From Chytridium lagenaria (Eukaryota > Chytridiomycota > Chytridiomycetes > Chytridiales > Chytridiaceae): a stretch of 64,000 nt of DNA. The position numbers and the translations under genes are program-made. The notes under the pieces were generated by a model. That model saw only the letters and a program-made list of their open reading frames with translations, searched no databases and was not told the origin of the DNA. Below, piece by piece: positions 1-13,100 of this stretch. Every line of letters begins with the position of its first letter. The first letter of the stretch is position 1. Location: the NCBI GenBank assembly GCA_025449115.1, contig JAHLKC010000174.1, forward strand, positions 1-64,000. Direction: 5' to 3'.

Positions 1-128
1 TTTTTTTTAGGAGACCTGGCATTCTTGTGCTCATCAATGACGCTGACTGGGAATTGGAGGGGGAGCTTGAGTACGAGATCCAAGAAGGCGATCGGATCGT
101 GTTCATATCGACGCTTCACGGTGGATAG
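1..128 (+). CDS. URM1: URM1, last exon (partial)
   Basis: Ubiquitin-related modifier 1, a sulfur carrier in thiolation of the tRNA wobble uridine that also forms protein conjugates (urmylation). Only the 3' exon is inside the window: a T-run ending in AG (positions 3-10) is the acceptor, and coding starts at 11. The 38 residues visible run [18 protein letters not shown] and on to a terminal LHGG. The Ile-Asn-Asp-x-Asp-Trp-Glu block and the exposed C-terminal Gly-Gly that is thiocarboxylated are family hallmarks, so the call is firm although roughly the first 60 residues lie upstream of the window. The stop is TAG at 126-128. Confidence 0.93.
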   Translation, partial: FFRRPGILVLINDADWELEGELEYEIQEGDRIVFISTLHGG

Positions 129-883
129 TGGTAGTTTCGAATAGACGGCAGAGAAAACACAAGCTTTTTTATAACGACGATGACAAAAACGTCTGGATTG
201 CTTTAAAGAGAAATCGTTCTTTGGTAGTTCATTTGGAGGACCCGAGATGCTTACTTCTCACCCATCCTATCCTTACTTTGTTCATTTTATGTACACATAT
301 ACCTTGCTGCGAGCACTTTAATTTTTGGTGACTTTCCATATGTCTTTTTTCCTTTCACAAACCTTGTTTATAAACGTCATGCTGTACTGGCGATAAAAAA
401 GCTGTTATTATTTTCGACCTTTGAGAGCTATCGAAAGCACGACGGAACCAACATGAATTCACACAGCTTATATTTGTGTATACAAGCCAATGGGTTTTTA
501 TATGTACATGAAATAATAAAGCAATACGCTGTCGATAGTTTGGATGCTGTAACATATGTTTTATGTACTTTGACACCTCTGCTGCAGCCTCACCTCACTC
601 CTTACTGAATAAGGATAGTGGAATGTATGCTTAACACCTGTAAAGTTGTGAAACAATTTGATGATTTTCGCTCTTCTTGCGAGTGATTTGTTGATAATGT
701 TGAGGCGTGGGGATGAAGATTCATCAACCAACGCCTAGGTTTCTATAAAGTGTTTAACCGAATGAAAGAATTTTACATATAAGCAATTGAACGAGTTTTA
801 TTCAATAAAACGTAACCGAGACAGAATTAATAAATAGAGAGGAAAAAGAATAGGGTGGTAGAAGCATCATTAGAAACAAGCTT
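129..883. other. Intergenic, no gene seen
   Basis: This stretch separates URM1 from the convergent phosphoesterase gene. It is AT-rich and holds only short reading frames without family features. AATAAA-like signals around 804-809 and 829-835 could serve as 3' ends, but nothing decides between them. Confidence 0.5.
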
Positions 884-2749
884 TTAACAAGCCCATTCCT
901 TGGTTCCAGCAATAGTGGGCCAGATGATCAAAGAAGAGAAGCTCTTGTCAACATAGTCAACAACAGTGAAGTCCTTCTGAAGGGTCGCGAAAGCCTGAGT
1001 GATGGGCTTCTCAATGAAATCGTAGAATACGAGGTCCCAGAGCGGCTCCTCGGCAGACGCAGCGGGGAGGGTGGTAGGGGAGTAGATGTAGTTGGGGTAG
1101 CTGTAGAAGGGGAATGGGCAGGCAACGGTGTCGTCACCGAGAACATCGGTGGTGGTTGTACCATTGTCCTTGGTAACAAGACCAAGCTTTGCGGTGCAGC
1201 CGGATTGACGGGCAACGAGGGGTGAGCGTCGTTGGATGCGAGGGAACGACGACGAGGGGTTTGATGACGTCGACGACGGGCTTGAGTTGACGGATGATGG
1301 TGAGAGGGACGTTTTGATGGAGCGGAAGACGTTCTTGAAGGGAAGGACGTTGAACGCGTCGGCGACGGTGAATTCACCGGCAAACACGTCGTAACGTTGA
1401 CCACCACCGTTGATGATGACGTAGACGGGGTTGGCGGCTTTGGCGGCGTTGGTGACGGCGGGGCGAGTTCGTTGCCGAGGAAGGAGAAGAGGGAAGAAGG
1501 GTCGGTAGGGGGCACGGCTAAGGTAGAGGTCTTGAGGGGCGCATCCGTAGACGACAGAGTAGTTGGTGCGGATTTTGGCTTCCTCGATCATACCGTTGAT
1601 TTCTTGACCGAGCTTGGTGTTTTGACCGAGAGCAAAGTCGAGGGGACGGCCGAGGTGGAAGTTGAAGGTGGGGATGTTGGCGTTGAGGTACCGACGGGAG
1701 ATGGTGCCGGTCTTGGTGAGGGAAAGGAAACCAACGGTCTCCATGTACCTACCGGAGGCGATGGCGTAGGTGTTGGGGCCAAAGGTGATGTAGTCACGGG
1801 TGTGACGGTGACACCAAAGACGACGATGGGATGTCGGCGTTGATGGCACGGATGGCGTTGATGGCGGCCATCCATTCGGTGGAAGGGGGGTCGGGGAAGA
1901 GACCGGTCTTGTCACGGAGTGTGACGTGACCAGAGAGGAGGATGAATCAGCCTCGTTGTTCTTGACAGCCTCAGCGAACCAGGCCTCCTTGACTTCCTCA
2001 ACGATGGGCTTGATTTTAGCGAACTTGGTGATACCGTTGGTGAAGTTGAACATGAAGCCAAAGGCGAGAACCTTGGTGCCCTTGGTTCCAGTGAAGTAGC
2101 GGTACTTGTCGGAGAGCGGGACAAAGTCGGAGGTGGGCTTGCCAGCAGCGTCGACGGCGCTGGTCTTGGCAATGTAGGTGTTGGAGGCAAGGTACTTGCC
2201 GTTCCACTCGGGGCCGAAACGCTCGTTCATGTCACGAGCAACGTTCTCGACGTAGAGCTCTGATGAAAAAAGGAAGAGATGAGAAACACTGAAGGGTTGC
2301 ATAATCCGAAAAGTAGTATGTAAAGGCAAAGAGAATCGAGATAACATACCGTGGTTTCCAACAGCGAGGACATCGTAGTCAGTCTTGCGGATCATGGGAG
2401 TAGAGTAAACACGTTGACCTTGTCGCCGACATTGTCAGCAAGGGCGGAACCATCATGCATATCTCCCGAATCAACCACAAACAATTCAACATCCTTCTCC
2501 TCGGCCTTCCTCTTCATATCCCTCACAAAGATGGTCCAGTCGGCCCAGTTGGCATTGTAAAGACCTCCATTGTCCTTGCCTTGACCAGCTTGGTAGCGTG
2601 GGTGTCGGTGGTGTGAAGGAAGTTCCAGTCTCCCCAGCGGAGAGGGGTGGTGGGAAGGGGGATGTCAGAGATCTCAGCCTTCTTGCAAGGAGCGGCAGGA
2701 CGGATGAGGACGCCGCGGCGATGAGAGCGATGAGGGTAGAGCACCTCAT
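884..2749 (-). CDS. Secreted metallophosphoesterase, 5'-nucleotidase-like (copy 1)
   Basis: Calcineurin-like metallophosphoesterase of the fungal secreted 5'-nucleotidase type, expected to release phosphate from nucleotides or other phosphomonoesters outside the cell. The start at 2749 opens a hydrophobic signal peptide (MRCSTLIALIAAASSSVLPL). Metal-binding motifs follow in order: TTDTH, VDSGDMHDG, VGNHG, a GH histidine near 1930 and an H-x-H pair near 1805, then a C-terminal domain with YVIINGGGQRYDVFAGEFT and a Cys-ended tail. One intron follows VGNHG (about 2265-2349). At least four single-base breaks interrupt the frame (near 2690, 2420, 1945 and 1835), the latter two in T and C runs. The adjacent gene (3536-5454) is a close paralogue in the same orientation, so this is a tandem duplicate. 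Substrate is unknown; the family call is solid. Confidence 0.85.
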
Positions 2750-2837
2750 TGTATTATATCTATATTTATCTAGAAGAAAGAAAAAAAGAGGGGGGAGGGG
2801 TGTAAGGGAAGAAAAAAAACGAGGGAAGCGGTGATGC

Positions 2838-2845
2838 TTTTTATA
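2838..2845 (-). promoter_or_regulatory. Putative TATA box for phosphoesterase copy 1
   Basis: TATAAAAA on the minus strand, about 90 bases upstream of the chosen ATG. The paralogue has a similarly placed TATA-like element, which supports it. Assigned from position and sequence only. Confidence 0.45.
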
Positions 2846-2854
2846 TTTTACCAA

Positions 2855-3535
2855 AAGTACCTTTATTTTATTTTATTCATTTTTATGTATGATCATCAAT
2901 AATCGACAAACAAATAAACAATTGCAAACTCATGAGAATTGTGACAAATTTATAATGCGGCCCAAAGGAAAGGGAGCACAAGAACAGGAAGGGAGTACAA
3001 GGTGCTTTCTCCTGGAAATTTAATTTATGATTTAATTCTATATATAGAAAGAGTAGCACATTTTTGTATTACACTACTTGTAATCAAAAGAAAAAAAAAA
3101 GAATTCATGGTTGCTGACATTTGGCTATTACATAATGATATACTGTACTACCATATCTGTTTATCTAAATATGGAATATTTTGACAAGGACGAGGTGATA
3201 AGCATCATTAGAACAAGTATTTTTTCTTGATTAATATTACTAATACAATAAATATGTCCTTCTCTGTAGTACACATTAATGGGAATAAAAACAAGAATTA
3301 TTATTCCTCTCCGGAAGGAACCGGAATCAAATCATTAATGACCATGATGCTGCATGAAGAAATAAAAATACAAGAAAAACACGGCGTCTATAATTAATAT
3401 TTATAAAAATGTCAAGAAAAACACTTGCACAACACAAACACGATAAGGGCAAAACGAGGAAGAAGAAGAAAATGAAAAAGAGAACATAAGAGTCAAAAAG
3501 ACCATATTAAGGAATGAGTAATAGTTTGACAATTA
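2855..3535. other. AT-rich intergenic spacer
   Basis: Spacer between the two tandem phosphoesterase genes. It is AT-rich, with no convincing coding region, and should contain the promoter of copy 1 and the 3' end of copy 2. Confidence 0.5.
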
Positions 3536-5454
3536 TCAGCACTTCCAGTCCTCAGTGTTTTGAGCGATCCATGGCCTATGGTCGAGAATTGATTAAAAAA
3601 CGAATCAAGAGCAAGGAAAAAAAACCAACATAAAAAAATACTCACCAAATCAACCTCGAAGAGAACGACTTGTCCACGTAATCCTCAACAGTGTAAGTCG
3701 GCCAAAGCTGCTTAATCCCTTGGTTGATCACCGCCTCCACAAAGTCATAGAAGAAACATCCCAAAGCTCCTCATCCTTTGCATCCTCAGGAAGAACGTTG
3801 GGCGAGTAAATGTATCGGGGATCGGGTTGATCGGGAACGCGCATGCAAGGGTGTCATCACCGAGCTCTGTGTGGCAGTAAAGTTGTCCGACGTCACGTAG
3901 CCGAGCTTGTAAGGGCATTGCGGGGTTTGACGTTTCTCCAACTCCATGTCGATGGAGGATTCGAGGTGACGACGACGAGGGGGAACAATCACATCTTGGA
4001 CAGCACGGTACTTCTTTACGACAGAGAAGGGGACGTTGCGGATGGTACGGAAGCTGTTGAGGAAGGGCATGGCTTGGAATGAATCCGAGACGGTGAATTC
4101 TCCTGCAAAGATGTCGTAACGTTGACCACCACCGTTGACGACAACGTACACGGGGTTCTTGCCCTGTCCAGCACCACGAACAAAGCGGGCGAGGTTCTCA
4201 CCGAGGAAGTAGAAGATGGAGGAAGGGTCGGTAGGGGGAACGCGGTTGAGGTAGAGATCCTTGGGAGCGCATCCGTAAACGGTAGAGTAGTTGGTAAGGA
4301 TCTTGGCTTCATCTATGAGGCCGTTGATCTCCTGGCCGATTTTAGCGTTTTCACCAAGGGAGAAGTCGAGAGGACGTCCGAGATGGTAGTTGAAGGTGGG
4401 ACGTTGGCGTTGAGGTAACGACGGGAAACAGTGCCGGTCTTGGTGAGGGAGAGGAAACCAATCGTCTCCATGTACCTACCAGAAGCGAGAGCGTAGGTGT
4501 TGGACCAAAGGTGATGTAGTCACGGGCGTGACGTGACCGCCGAAAATCACAATGGGGATGTCGGGCTTGATGGCGCGGATGGCGGCGACGACGGCGCCCA
4601 TTCAACATTGGGGGATCAGGGAATTGGTTGGTACGGCCTGTGCGAAGACCACAGTGACCAGCGAGGAGAATGAAATCGGCGTCGTAGTTGGTTACAGTGT
4701 CGATGAACCATTGTTCCTTGACTTCTACGGCCATGGGCTTGACACGAGCAAACTTGGTAATGCCGTTTGTAAAGTTGTAGAGGAAACCAAAGGAAAGGAC
4801 CTTGGAGCCCTTGGAACCCGTGAAGTAACGGTACTTGTCGGAGATAGGGACAAACTCGGCCGTAGGCTTGCCGGTGGCGTCGACTTCGCTGGTCTTGGCG
4901 ACGTAGGAGTTGGTGGCAAGGTATTTGCCTCCCCATGCGGGACCGAAACGGTCCTTCATGTCACGGGCAACGTCCTCAACGTAGAGCTCTGATCGAATAA
5001 ACAAAAACATCGTCTCTTAGATGATGATCACCTCAACAGACAAAAAGCAACTGCAGTGATCTTACCGTGGTTTCCAAGCGCAAGAACATCATAATCCGTC
5101 TTGAGCATCATGGGTGTCGAGTAAATCCCGTTCACCTGGTCCCCCACATTATCCGCCAACGCACTCCCATCATGAATATCTCCCGAATCAACCACAAACA
5201 ACTCCACATCCTGCGCCTCCGCCTTCCTCTTCATATCCCTAACAAACACGGTCCAATCCGCCCAGTTGGCGTTGTAAAGACCACCATTGTCTTTACCTTG
5301 ACCAGCTTGGAAACCGTGCGTATCGGTCGTCGAGAGGAAGTTCCAGTCTCCCCAGCGGAGGGGACCGTTGGCACGGGGATGTCGACGGCTGCAGTCTTTT
5401 TGCAGGAGCGCTGAGGGCAGACCCTGCGAGGGCGATGATCAATAGGGATAGCAT
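3536..5454 (-). CDS. Secreted metallophosphoesterase, 5'-nucleotidase-like (copy 2)
   Basis: Paralogue of the 884-2749 gene. The start at 5454 opens a signal peptide (MLSLLIIALAGSALSAPA). The mature protein has RWGDWNFLSTTDTHGFQAG (D-x-H), VDSGDIHDG (metal-bridging Asp), LGNHG, a GH near 4670 and a GGH-x-H block near 4530, then the C-terminal domain with YVVVNGGGQRYDIFAGEFT. An intron at 4989-5065 interrupts directly after LGNHG, as in copy 1. A last short exon gives a tail ending EDWKC, resembling the KEWAC tail of copy 1. Single-base breaks near 5370, 4600, 4535, 4503, 4400 and 3900 split the frame. The conserved metal ligands on both sides of the breaks argue for reading error rather than a dead gene. 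Likely secreted or vacuolar; substrate unknown. Confidence 0.85.
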
Positions 5455-5517
5455 GATGTCTATTTCTATTTAGAAAAAAAGTGGGGAGGGATGGATAATG
5501 GAATGTGGGTTTCTTGA

Positions 5518-5527
5518 CCTTTATATA
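5518..5527 (-). promoter_or_regulatory. Putative TATA box for phosphoesterase copy 2
   Basis: TATATAAAGG on the minus strand, 64 bases upstream of the ATG at 5454, in the usual position for a strongly transcribed fungal gene. Confidence 0.5.
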
Positions 5528-5529
5528 CG

Positions 5530-7664
5530 CGAGGATCGAGAAAAGTGGGGGTGCCCTGTCTCTCGCTTTGTCACGTCGTCACATAATAACAAATAATAAG
5601 GTTTTTAGACAAGAGAAATTTTAGGTTAAAGTTATTTCAAGTCTGTTGACCGTAATACGAATAACCGATAAGGAATTGACATTTCAGGTGTTTGTGGTAA
5701 CAGCTTTTAGCCCTTTACATATCGGAATCAACCGGGTGTGTTGGGTTGACTTGAATGTGGGACAAGGAGAAATTGACTGTTTCTGGTTTGATGAATGATT
5801 ACTCAAGTTTTACCAATTCACCAAATATGGACAAGTGAGAAAGAAGGCAGTGCAAAGATAGTTCTTGTTTTGGAAAATGTCTTTTTTTCTTTTCCTCTGA
5901 ATTTATTCACAAACACGCGTGCTAAAGCATTGTTACGCTACTTTTTGAACCCCCTTCGTCATCATGAAACGCACGCGCTTTTTGTGAAAAAACCTTACTG
6001 TGAGATCTGCTCTCAGAGGGTGAATAACCTTTCAATGGGGAGTGACAGGACAGCGTGCTGTCAGAAAAGGGACCGGTGCAAAATGAGAGTTTAATTCAAC
6101 GTGGCTGCCGTGGCATCACCTGCCGAACAAATGATCTTATGTCTGTCTAATAAATTTCCGTAAGATCAGTGGAGATGGCAATCGAACTGACATTTGGAAG
6201 GGAAAGAAAGTATAGTAAATGTATTTAGAAACAGGACGTTAGAAATTCTTTACATCCATTATTGACGACATCGAGGCAAAGGAGGCCTATTTATAAATGC
6301 GGTGTCAAAAATGGACGAACAGGCACACATGATACAACAACTGTCATTAAGACCTGTTTTATCTACTGAAAAAACGTCAAAAACCATTACCACTCTCATG
6401 CCCACGTGTCCTACCCAGCCTTCATTTTTACAATACTCCCACGAGATCTCCCTAAGATGTGCACTGGCCTGTCACCTCTGCATCAAAACATAAAACAAGT
6501 CAAAAGCCCTCTTACATTTCTCAACCAGAACCTTCAGGCTTAATTGAATGTTGCAAGCTTACAGCATCCAAAACCCATCACGTCAAGTACAAGCGCCTCT
6601 GTGTGTACTTTGACAATGTATAACCGAGATTTTCGTCTCTGACGACCCAGCATCTATGTATCACTACACTCATGCCATTCATCGATCAAGAGCTTTGATA
6701 GTTCGACACTCTTCATGCGCCATTTTCTAAAACCCCGTACCCAGTTCGTAAAGGATCGTGGTAGCACTCTCAACGTTGATGATAATCCAAATACTCATAT
6801 ATTAACACTCTGTAACTCATCGGAACATTCGTCAAGACCGCGACATCATGATTATGCAGAGGCATCACAGGACCTTTGCTTTCTTTATAGAAAAGAGAGA
6901 ACTGTTGCGGAGGTGGACCTTTAAGGCTCCATTGTTTATTTGGTTAAGTACTGGAGGCTTGATGATGATGTTCCTAGCCATTTGAGAAGGAGGAGGCGAT
7001 TTGATGAACATGTATCTGTTCAGGATAGTTTAAGTTCAAGCGTCATTGATTTCCCGAAAGATGTTGAGGATAGCTTGTTCAGAACTTCAGACAACGTTTT
7101 CCAGTTGCCTAATAAAAATGTTGAATGGCAACTTTTTGCCACACTGAAGAAATATTTAATTTTGAATTTGCACGCGTAATAAATAAATTCGACGCGTCTA
7201 AATTCCTTGTGTAAATCACGCGTTATTCCAATAAGCAATAATTGATATTTATTCAATAATTTTTTGCATCCCAAAATATCTCATCATTATTGATTTTGTA
7301 TCACAGAATAACAGCTTCTGATTCGTCAAACTAAGTACTAAATATCATTAATAAATTGGAAAACTCAAAAAAAATATAAAAAATAAGAAAATTGAAATTT
7401 TAAATCGAAGCAACCAACTCGTGAGCAAATCAACTTCCCCCCTTTAAAAAGTGCAACAAAAAAATCCGACTCAGAAACGAGTGAAGGATCTTTGCGTACC
7501 TTGCTCCAGCATATTCCCACCTCCCAACCAACCTCAACAGTCAGTCGGTCAGATTCGTTAGTCCGGAAATCCATCTCATCGTCCAGCAACTTGTAACTCT
7601 CCTCAAACATCAAACTACATCTACCAACTGTGCACTCCTCAACAAACCAACAGTCCTTCCCACC
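5530..7664. other. Long intergenic region, nothing assigned
   Basis: About 2.1 kb between the divergent phosphoesterase and AT-hook genes. Reading frames up to 99 codons occur on both strands, but none has a recognisable family, splice structure or composition that would support a gene. The 150 bases before 7665 are A- and C-rich like a 5' leader. Confidence 0.45.
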
Positions 7665-9818
7665 ATGGATTACAGGGACAGCAGCTACATGAACGCCATG
7701 GATATGAACAACATGCGCCATCCGAACAGCAACCAGAACAACAACCAAAACAACAACAACATGAACGACAACCCTGGTGCCGCCCGTAAAGTCGGCCGAC
7801 CCCGTAAAAGCGATGGCGCAGAGACTGGCGCCTACGAACGATGGGAAGACAACTCTCTTCGAGTCCTCATTCAATTTCTAGAAACCAACGGCTTCTACGC
7901 GCGCTGGCGTGCTGCATCTAAAGATGGTCAAGTCCGTGCACCCCCTGGTACCGTCTTTTCCAAAAAGGATCTCTCCAACGAAGCTGCTGAATACATGAAT
8001 GATCAAGGACACCCCAAAGATCCCATCCAAATCAAGACAAAGGTTCGGTTGCTTGAGAAAAAGTATAACGAGACCTTACGTGTCCTTGAGACCAACTTTC
8101 CGGGTGGGACGCTCGCTGAAAAGCTTGTGATGCCTCATGCGAAACAGTTGGCTGAGAGGGAGTGCCCGTTGTTTATGTGGCTTGATAAAGTGTTTAATGC
8201 CGACCATCAGGCAGACTTGATGGTGTGGTTGCAGGCGAATGGGGGGAATACTGCGAATGTACCGTCCTCATCGAGATCAGGGCTCAGGCAAAGTGGAGGT
8301 GTAGGAAGCGGGCCGAGTCTGTATCAAGATGACGGGATGATGGATGACAACGATGGAGGTGAGCGTTTGACATATTTTTCTTTTTATCTTTGAAACAAAT
8401 GTTTTCATTTTTTTTATCTCTTCCTTTCATTTCATCCTTTCTCTGTCTTATTGTGACCTCGACTGATTAGTTTTCGTTCTAGGACGGCAATTTTTGATGC
8501 CCGGTCCTAATGCCTCAAACCTGGCGCGCCAACAAGGCAATTCACCCACCTTGGGTAACAACAAGCGCTCTGCACCCACCAACGGCGGTCCTTCCAATAT
8601 GGGTTCCTCCAACCTTGCCGCCATGACAGCCGGTGGCGGAATTCCCGCTAATCTAGCCACAAACTTTAGGAATATATACGAAATGCAAAACTCCCCTGCC
8701 GGTAACGCTGCCAAGCGTCCAAGAACCACAGCCAACACCTCCGGTCAAGTCAATACTACCGTCTCCCGTAGCAGCGCCGGGCAATTCCAAAGCACCCCAG
8801 CAAGAGCTGGATCCCTGTCCTCCACCTCTGGGAACAGCCGTGCACGCGGTGGTGCGACGACCAACACGACGTTGCCCCCCAACATGGGGGACAGCAGGTG
8901 GTCGCATTTTTTGATGAAACAGGTGGAGGAGGAGAATGAGATGAGGAAGGAGTCGATGAGGTTTGAGATGAAGAGTTTGGCAGTCAGGGAGATTGAGGCC
9001 GAGACGAGACGGATTGAGGCGTCGAATCAGACTTTGTCGTTGCAGTTGGAGTTGGCGAGGATTCAGGCGGGAATTGGGAGTGGGGATAGAGGAGGTGGGG
9101 GGAATGGAGGGGGAGGATGGGAGGTGGGAATAAGGGAGGTAATGACGGGGATGGAAGGTCGGGACAGGGTGGAGGTGGGGTCGGGGAGGATAATAGGAGC
9201 GGAGGTGGTACTGGGAATGGGGATGGTCAAGGCTCAAAACTTTCGGGAAATTGGGTATGCCCTTTTGATTTTATTTCTGGGTTTCGGCTGCGGTGAACTT
9301 TCGCTAACCTTGTCATTTTAAATTTATTTTTATCTTTAAAAGCAACATCACGGAAACGCTTCTCCAAGTGTTCCTGCCGTTCCTATCCCTATCCCTGGCG
9401 CTGGCATGATCCTCGCACCTCGCAACACCAACGCCAACACCAACGCTAACATCCCTCCAACCTCAAGTAATGGAGGGCCCAACGCCTCTGAAGGTGTCGG
9501 TGTCGTTAATCAAGGGATAGCTACCAGCCCATCCAGCGGTGAAGACGATGACGATGACGACGACGACGATGACGATATGATGCACGCTCTCACCACACTT
9601 CCGCATCGTCAGAATGATGGAGGAGGGCAACGAGGGCTACAGGAAGATTGCAACCGACTCAGGATGCTCAAGGGAAAAGGACTGGACCGTTGCCGCATGG
9701 TTTGGACATGGCGGATGTTTTGGGGGTGGGTCCGGGGTTGGAACTGGGAATCGAGGGTGATGGAGTCTCGTCATCTTGGTTTGGATATTTGCGGCTTGGC
9801 CAATTTTATAGTTTCTAA
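7665..9818 (+). CDS. AT-hook / Myb-SANT-like nuclear protein
   Basis: Predicted DNA-binding protein of unknown target. Exon 1 (7665-8358) encodes an Asn-rich start, an AT-hook core (KVGRPRKS, about residues 41-48), and a region with spaced Trp residues (YERWEDNSLRVLIQFLE, then MWLDKVF) resembling trihelix/Myb-SANT-like domains in fungal multicopy proteins. Exon 2 starts at 8483 after a GT-AG intron in the correct phase. It holds low-complexity Ser/Thr/Asn sequence, a charged helix likely to coil (about 8900-9075) and a Gly-rich stretch. A frame break lies in the G-rich run near 9110. A second intron (about 9254-9341) leads to an exon with an Asp run (9545-9577) and a tail ending LRLGQFYSF. 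The C-terminus depends on one more frame change near 9645. Function beyond DNA binding is not claimed. Confidence 0.6.
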
Positions 9819-10127
9819 TGTATCCTTGCATTTCTTTCGTGGATGGGATGTCCGTTTGATTATGTATTTTTATTTTTTTTATGGTTTATGCTATATCCCC
9901 GATGTGTGGAGGCCTTAATTAAGCTTTTGCAATATATCCCATTTGTTGTTTATACGTCAAATTCGAGGTTTTCGTTGTTTGCAGTTTTGCTTTGGGTGGT
10001 TTGGTGTTTAGAAAGCCTGCGTGGGATTAAGTACTGCACAAGGGATGGAATTCTCAGGGTTTTCTTTGAGGTTTTTACGATAACTCTGAAACTGTGACGA
10101 CATTTCCTCCTTGTTTGAAAGTCAACC

Positions 10128-13100
10128 ATGTCTAGCCGAAGAGAGGGTCGTCATCCCTCGTCACGTCCATCACACCTACCCACACCATCGCAACACCCCC
10201 TCTCGCATCTTCCTCAGCATCAACAAGACCATCTCAATATCCCACCTCAAGATCCTCAACGCAACTCTGACTCAAGTTTCCTCACTCTATCCCTCCCAAG
10301 CGACATTCAAGACTTTTTCCTGGGCGATAACCCTACTTACGATGAACCACTGCTGCTGCATGGAGGCTTTGGCGTGTCAGCCAAGAAGGAGAGAGGCGTT
10401 GGGAAAACGAAAATAGAGGTGCCAAGTGTGAAGGTGAATCCTGATGACCCATCCATGAAGCGAAACCGGAAACAGGAGATGGAGAGGTTGGGGAATGAGT
10501 CTTCTAGACGTTCGATTGCGAGAAGTGAGGATACCCTTTTTAGACCTAGTTTGAGTCAAGAAAGTCGGCCGAGTAGGGCCATGGACGTTCCACCTCCTCC
10601 ACAAATCCCATTAAAAGATCCATTGGAACGAACTGGTATCCCGATGCATTCCGCTAGTGATCCGCTGTCGAGACGTCGGGTGGATGATACGTTGTGGAAA
10701 CAACGTGTCGATGATGCGCACGTTGTGAAGCATGCTGCATCGGATTCTTTTTTGATGGTTGGGGAGAATCCGAGTATGGATAGGGGAACTGGGTCGCTAG
10801 GAAGTAGATTAGCGCGGAGGTCGAATATGTCGTTGAGCATTGATACGAGGTCGCCGAATGATATACGGAGATCAAAGTCGCCGTTGGAGAAAGTAGAGGG
10901 AGGGGATGCGGTTGAGAAAACTGAGGTACCATCTCAAAACATGAATGAAGAGCCTCCGATGGAGATGCAGAAAAGCAAAGGGTTGAGTGAAAATGAACCT
11001 ACTGTCATGAACGTCACGGACTTTGCGGAGTTAAAGGCGAGACGACTTCAGGGGGTTGGACTGCAACGGTCTTTGACGAATCAGGTTATTGGGATGCCGA
11101 ATGTGGGGGAATCCGGAACGCCGAATACGTTGCAAGGGATATTGGAGAAACGAACACAAGCGACACGGAGGCCGTCGAATAAAGGGAACGTGCATTTTCG
11201 GACACCTTCAATGGAGGGACAGACAAAGTCAAATTGGTTTGGTGTTGGGCGGGGGAATACCAATACGACGATTACTTCCGATTCACAATTTATGGCGTTG
11301 CAAAACTCGACGACGGCGAAAGAGGACGTGCTTTCTCCTACCACGAGTGTTCGTACCATGGTGGATTTCCCACGTGACCTTGCGATGGGTGATCTTGAGG
11401 AATGTTTGTTTATCGAACGAGAAGCGTATGGGGAGGATCCTGACGCCTTTTACGCACGGGTGATGAAGGAGGATAAGAGGAAGGAGGATGATGAAGATGG
11501 GGGTGTTGGAGGTGTGGTTTTGACGAGACGGTTCAAGAGGGCGTTGGTGCATTTCTTGTATGTGGAGGACTTGGAGTTGTTTGATGAGGTAGCGGCGTTT
11601 AAGGAGATGTACCCTGAAGTGGATAAGATGGAGGCTCATGAACATTTGGTGAGTTCTTTGCGTTGTTCCACTGTGTTTAATGCTTTTGTTGTTTTTTAGC
11701 TGGACGCGGACATAGTGATGCCATGGGAAAATCGTTTACGCTGATAACAATACACATTGGGATGCTATTTTAAAGTATCAGGTCGCTGGTGCACCCGAGG
11801 CTGAAGACGAAAGCGATGGTGATTCCGCAATCAACAGTGGGATGCACCACTACGCCACCTCCGCTGCTGCCGCTGCCGCTACCACACGTCGTCCCCACCG
11901 TTCATCCTACTGGATCAATCTTGGCAACCGAGATGTTGAATCGGGCACGATGGAGGTTGAGGAGCAAGAAGATGAAGAGATTTGGAAGGAACGTCTTAAA
12001 AGGGCTTGTTATGAACGGGAATTGCTGAGACATCATCTTGTGCTTGTTAGAGAACGAGGAGTGGATGTGGATGTGAGGATTGGGAGGAAGAGCGTGGAAA
12101 GGAGGATTCATTATGTGAAAGTTGTGGCGTCGTTTGATACGTTGTGTTTGGAGGCGGAGAGGATTAAATTAAAGATGGAGGTTTCGGTGGGTCATTTTCT
12201 TTGATGATAAATTGCTGATGTGTATTTAGGAGCGGCACATGCGTGTACGCGAACATTTTTATCGGAAGGTGGCCAATGCAAAAGGCGCGGATAAATATCA
12301 TATGAATTCGCGGCAACGTCGACAACTGAGAGACGTTAATATCGATGATCGCTCGTTATCAAACAGCGAGGCATCTACAACAGCTCGACGACTGGATTCT
12401 TCGCAAACTAATAATACTTCCTCCTCAACTTCGTATCCGCGGCCACCTGTCCTCTTTTCTCCAATCACCATTCATTCGCCTCTCACCATGTTCTTTAACG
12501 CGCAATCGACTCGTGCACATCATCTTGCGCATCATGGACGGACACCTCGGACCAGCGGCACACACCTTAATTCCGGTGGAGGCTCCTCGTGGTTTGGTCC
12601 AGGTACTCAACCCCAACGCTCACGTCACTCAAGTCCAACAACTCAACCTGATCGCCAACGTCACGCACAAAGTCCGACGACTCAACGCTCTCGTCATCCC
12701 ACAAGTCCCACGACTCAACGCTCTCGTCATCCCACAAGTCCACGACTCCACAACAGGGAGTTCAGGAGGAACAACGCCGTTCAAACGGTTGACATCGAAA
12801 CAGTTTAGGGAAGGCCCTGATGGGACTTTTGTTGGGACGTTTAATTTTATTTTTAGTTTGGTGCCGGATCCTATTGATTTGGAGTCGGATGCGTTTGATC
12901 GCACCAGGTTGGCGGAGTTTAAGGGAGGAGATGGGGTGGTACTTGGGAAAACGTTTGCGCAGATTAGACTGGATTTTTTCCCGAATTCAAAGAGAAATTT
13001 GTTGGTGAGGCTTTTTTTTATGGTATGTTTGGGTTTGCTGAACAACGATCCTGTAGGTACATATTATTGCGCAACGGTGTAAAATTCATCAACAAGATGG

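Noticed and set aside
5795..6094. 99-codon plus-strand frame in the long intergenic region
   Set aside because: No domain, no codon bias and no flanking signals.
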